A stretch of DNA of 33,348 nt from Caulobacteraceae bacterium (GTDB taxonomy: Bacteria > Pseudomonadota > Alphaproteobacteria > Caulobacterales > Caulobacteraceae): contig JAIERG010000034.1 in the NCBI GenBank assembly GCA_019747095.1, positions 1 through 33,348 of the forward strand, written 5' to 3'. A program made the position numbers and the translations under genes. Under the pieces are notes generated by a model. It was not told the DNA's origin, did not search any database, and saw only the letters and a list, made by a program, of their open reading frames with translations. Of the stretch, positions 31,272 to 33,348 are shown piece by piece (the stretch's first letter is position 1; each line of letters opens with the position of its first letter).

Positions 31272-33182
31272 TCAGGCGCGCGCGGCACCCCTCGCCTGCT
31301 CCACGCCCAACGCCTTGAGGGCCGTGGCCGCGATGTGTTCGGCGTTCAGGCCGGCCTCGGCGTACTGGGCGGCGGGCGCGTCCTGATCCTGGAAGACATC
31401 GGGCAGGTGCATGGTGCGGACCTTGAGCCCTGCGTCCAGCGCGCCCTCGGCGGCCAGGAACTGGAGCACGAAGGCCCCGAAGCCGCCCATGGCGCCTTCC
31501 TCGATGGTGATCAGGGCTTCGTGCTCGCGCGCCAGCCGGGTGATAAGGTCGTGGTCCAGAGGCTTGGCGAAGCGGGCGTCGGCGACTGTGGCCGAGATGC
31601 CGTGGGCGGCAAGAAGCTCCGCGGCCTTCAACGTCTCCTGCAGACGGGTGCCAAAGCTCAGCAGGGCCACGGCCGTGCCTTCCTTGATGATGCGGCCCTT
31701 TCCGATCTCAAGCGGGGCGGCCAGATCGGGGATCTCCACGCCGACGCCGTCGCCGCGCGGGTAGCGGAAGGCCGACGGGCGGTCGTCGATCTCGCAAGCC
31801 GTGGCGATCATGGCGGCCAGATCGGCCTCGTCGGCAGCGGCCATCAGGACCATGCCGGGCAGTGCGCCCATGTAGCCGATGTCGAATGAGCCCGCATGGG
31901 TGCAGCCGTCGGCGCCCACCAATCCCGCCCGGTCCATGGCGAAGCGAACCGGCAGTGACTGGATCGCCACGTCGTGTACGACCTGGTCGTAGCCGCGCTG
32001 GAGGAAGGTCGAATAGATGGCGCAGAACGGCTTCATGCCGTCCGCCGCCAGACCGGCCGCGAAGGTCACGGCGTGCTGCTCGGCGATGCCGACGTCGTAG
32101 GTGCGGCTGGGGAAGGCCTGGCCGAACAGGTCCAGACCCGTGCCCGAGGGCATGGCGGCGGTGATGGCGACGATCTTGGGATCACGCTCGGCCCGCTTGA
32201 TCAGCTCCGTCCCGAACACCTTGGTGTAGCTCGGCGCGTTGGAGACGGCCTTGTTCTGCTTGCCCGAGACCACGTCGAACTTGACCACAGCGTGCAGCTT
32301 GTCGGCGCTGCTCTCCGCAGGGGCATAGCCCTTGCCCTTTTGCGTCACGACATGGACCACCACCGGGCGGTCGGTGATGTTGGCGGCGTTCCTGAGGATG
32401 GGCACCAGGTTGTCGAGGTCGTGACCGTCGACCGGCCCGATGTAGTAGAAGCCCAGCTCCTCGAAGAAGGTGCCGCCCGTGATCATGCCCCGGGCGTACT
32501 CCTCAGCCTTCCTCGCTGCCTCGCGGAAGGGACGCGGCATGTGCTCGGCGACCTTCTTTCCGAACTGGCGGAAGTTTTGATAGGCGCCGCCCGAGACTTG
32601 CTTGGCCAGATAGGCGCTCATGCCGCCGACCGGCGGGGCGATCGACATGTCGTTGTCGTTGAGGATGACGGTCAGTTGGCCGGTCGTCTCGGCCGCATTG
32701 TTCATCGCCTCATAGGCCATACCGGCAGACATGGACCCATCGCCGATGACAGCCACGACCTTGTTCTTCTTGCCCTGCTGGTCCCGCGCCGCGGCGAAGC
32801 CGAGCGCCGCAGAGATAGACGTCGAGGCGTGGGCCGCGCCGAAGGGATCGTATTCGCTCTCGGCCCGCTTGGTGAAGCCCGACAGCCCGCCGCCCTGGCG
32901 CAGGGTGCGGATGCGGTCGCGACGCCCGGTGAGGATCTTGTGCGGATAGCATTGGTGCCCGACGTCCCAGATCAGGATGTCGTCCGGCGTGTTGTAGACA
33001 TGGTGCAGGGCGACCGTCAGTTCGACCACGCCCAGACCGGCCCCCAGATGGCCGCCGGTGACGGAGACGGCGTCGATAGTCTCGGCCCTCAGTTCATCCG
33101 CCAGCTGCTTCAACTGGGCGATGTCGAAGCCGCGCGTGTCGGCGGGGTACTGGACCTTGTCGAGAAGCGGCGTGTCGGTCAT
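31272..33182 (-). CDS. dxs: 1-deoxy-D-xylulose-5-phosphate synthase
   Basis: A 636-residue thiamine diphosphate enzyme that joins pyruvate and glyceraldehyde-3-phosphate, the first step of the MEP isoprenoid pathway. [20 protein letters not shown] near residue 43, the ThDP/metal motif [18 protein letters not shown] at 146-163 with [12 protein letters not shown] after it, and the transketolase Glu in [15 protein letters not shown]. Full length. An ispA-like gene ends 65 bp upstream on the same strand, a usual partner since both feed isoprenoid synthesis. Confidence 0.97.
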   Translation of the reverse strand: MTDTPLLDKVQYPADTRGFDIAQLKQLADELRAETIDAVSVTGGHLGAGLGVVELTVALHHVYNTPDDILIWDVGHQCYPHKILTGRRDRIRTLRQGGGLSGFTKRAESEYDPFGAAHASTSISAALGFAAARDQQGKKNKVVAVIGDGSMSAGMAYEAMNNAAETTGQLTVILNDNDMSIAPPVGGMSAYLAKQVSGGAYQNFRQFGKKVAEHMPRPFREAARKAEEYARGMITGGTFFEELGFYYIGPVDGHDLDNLVPILRNAANITDRPVVVHVVTQKGKGYAPAESSADKLHAVVKFDVVSGKQNKAVSNAPSYTKVFGTELIKRAERDPKIVAITAAMPSGTGLDLFGQAFPSRTYDVGIAEQHAVTFAAGLAADGMKPFCAIYSTFLQRGYDQVVHDVAIQSLPVRFAMDRAGLVGADGCTHAGSFDIGYMGALPGMVLMAAADEADLAAMIATACEIDDRPSAFRYPRGDGVGVEIPDLAAPLEIGKGRIIKEGTAVALLSFGTRLQETLKAAELLAAHGISATVADARFAKPLDHDLITRLAREHEALITIEEGAMGGFGAFVLQFLAAEGALDAGLKVRTMHLPDVFQDQDAPAAQYAEAGLNAEHIAATALKALGVEQARGAARA

Positions 33183-33247
33183 CGGGACGGCGGAGCCTTT
33201 GGTTTCTTGTCGATGGTGCCGACTTCGACGAGCCGGCGTCCTCCCTG

Positions 33248-33348
33248 TCAGGACCGACGGTTTAGCACGAAGTCCACGCTCGCCTTGAGGTTTTCGGCGT
33301 CGACGCCGAAGACGTCCAGATGCGCGCGGGCCTGATCGGCGAGGTGCG
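33248..33348 (-). CDS. ispA: C-terminal end of a polyprenyl (farnesyl) diphosphate synthase
   Basis: Only the last 33 codons are in the window. On the minus strand they read ... [20 protein letters not shown], then a short end with FVLNRRS and stop. This matches the C-terminal helix pair of IspA-type synthases. The place directly upstream of dxs supports this, since ispA-dxs is a common pair. With so little sequence, another prenyl synthase is possible. Confidence 0.6.
   Translation of the reverse strand, partial: HLADQARAHLDVFGVDAENLKASVDFVLNRRS

Overview
The window looks like a chromosomal segment of a high-GC alphaproteobacterium of the Caulobacteraceae, most likely Brevundimonas or a close relative. 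The evidence is the divK-pleD pair, with PleD landmark residues at the positions known from Caulobacter, the UPF0262 / DUF2948 / murA block, and dense tightly packed genes with strong G/C third-position use. The genus is an inference from gene content.

Layout: 1-3884 is core: hairpin repeats, feoA-feoB (ferrous iron uptake), a prepilin peptidase and a TetR regulator. 3907-6824 is a 2.9 kb integrase-less island in the 3' end of tRNA-Thr(UGU). It is bounded by a 23 bp direct repeat and carries an AlpA-like remnant, a HicA-like toxin with an HTH antitoxin, a winged-helix-like protein, a candidate small RNA and small proteins. 6926-10446 is core: an unknown protein, UPF0262, DUF2948, murA and a small basic protein. 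10560-20697 is a 10.1 kb element in tRNA-Thr(GGU), bounded by a perfect 51 bp direct repeat. 20742-33348 is core: msrB, an S41-like exported protein, pccA, gcdH, pleD, divK, dinB, a polysaccharide deacetylase, a HIT protein, dxs and the end of an ispA-like gene.

The 10.1 kb element is the most interesting part. It has an integrase, an excisionase-like HTH protein, a replication-initiator-like gene with three iteron-like repeats inside it, an HNH nuclease fused to a P-loop NTPase, a large terminase, an HK97-fold capsid, a prohead protease, a portal and one head-tail connector. I see no tail, tape-measure, baseplate, lysis or small-terminase gene. Reading frames are intact, most gene junctions overlap by 1-4 bases, and both att sites are perfect. 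This is what a capsid-forming phage satellite (cf-PICI-like: makes its own heads, takes tails from a helper phage) would look like, rather than a decayed prophage. It also carries five copies of a 15-17 bp palindrome, four of them read in the same frame as Glu-Pro-Gly-Ser, an array of ACTGTCTGT sites before a putative regulator, and one counter-transcribed ribbon-helix-helix gene with an inverted repeat across its start codon.

The two elements sit in two tRNA-Thr genes only 3.7 kb apart and both have short direct repeats inside each end that look like arm-type integrase sites. Functions come from motifs read by eye; no database search was possible.
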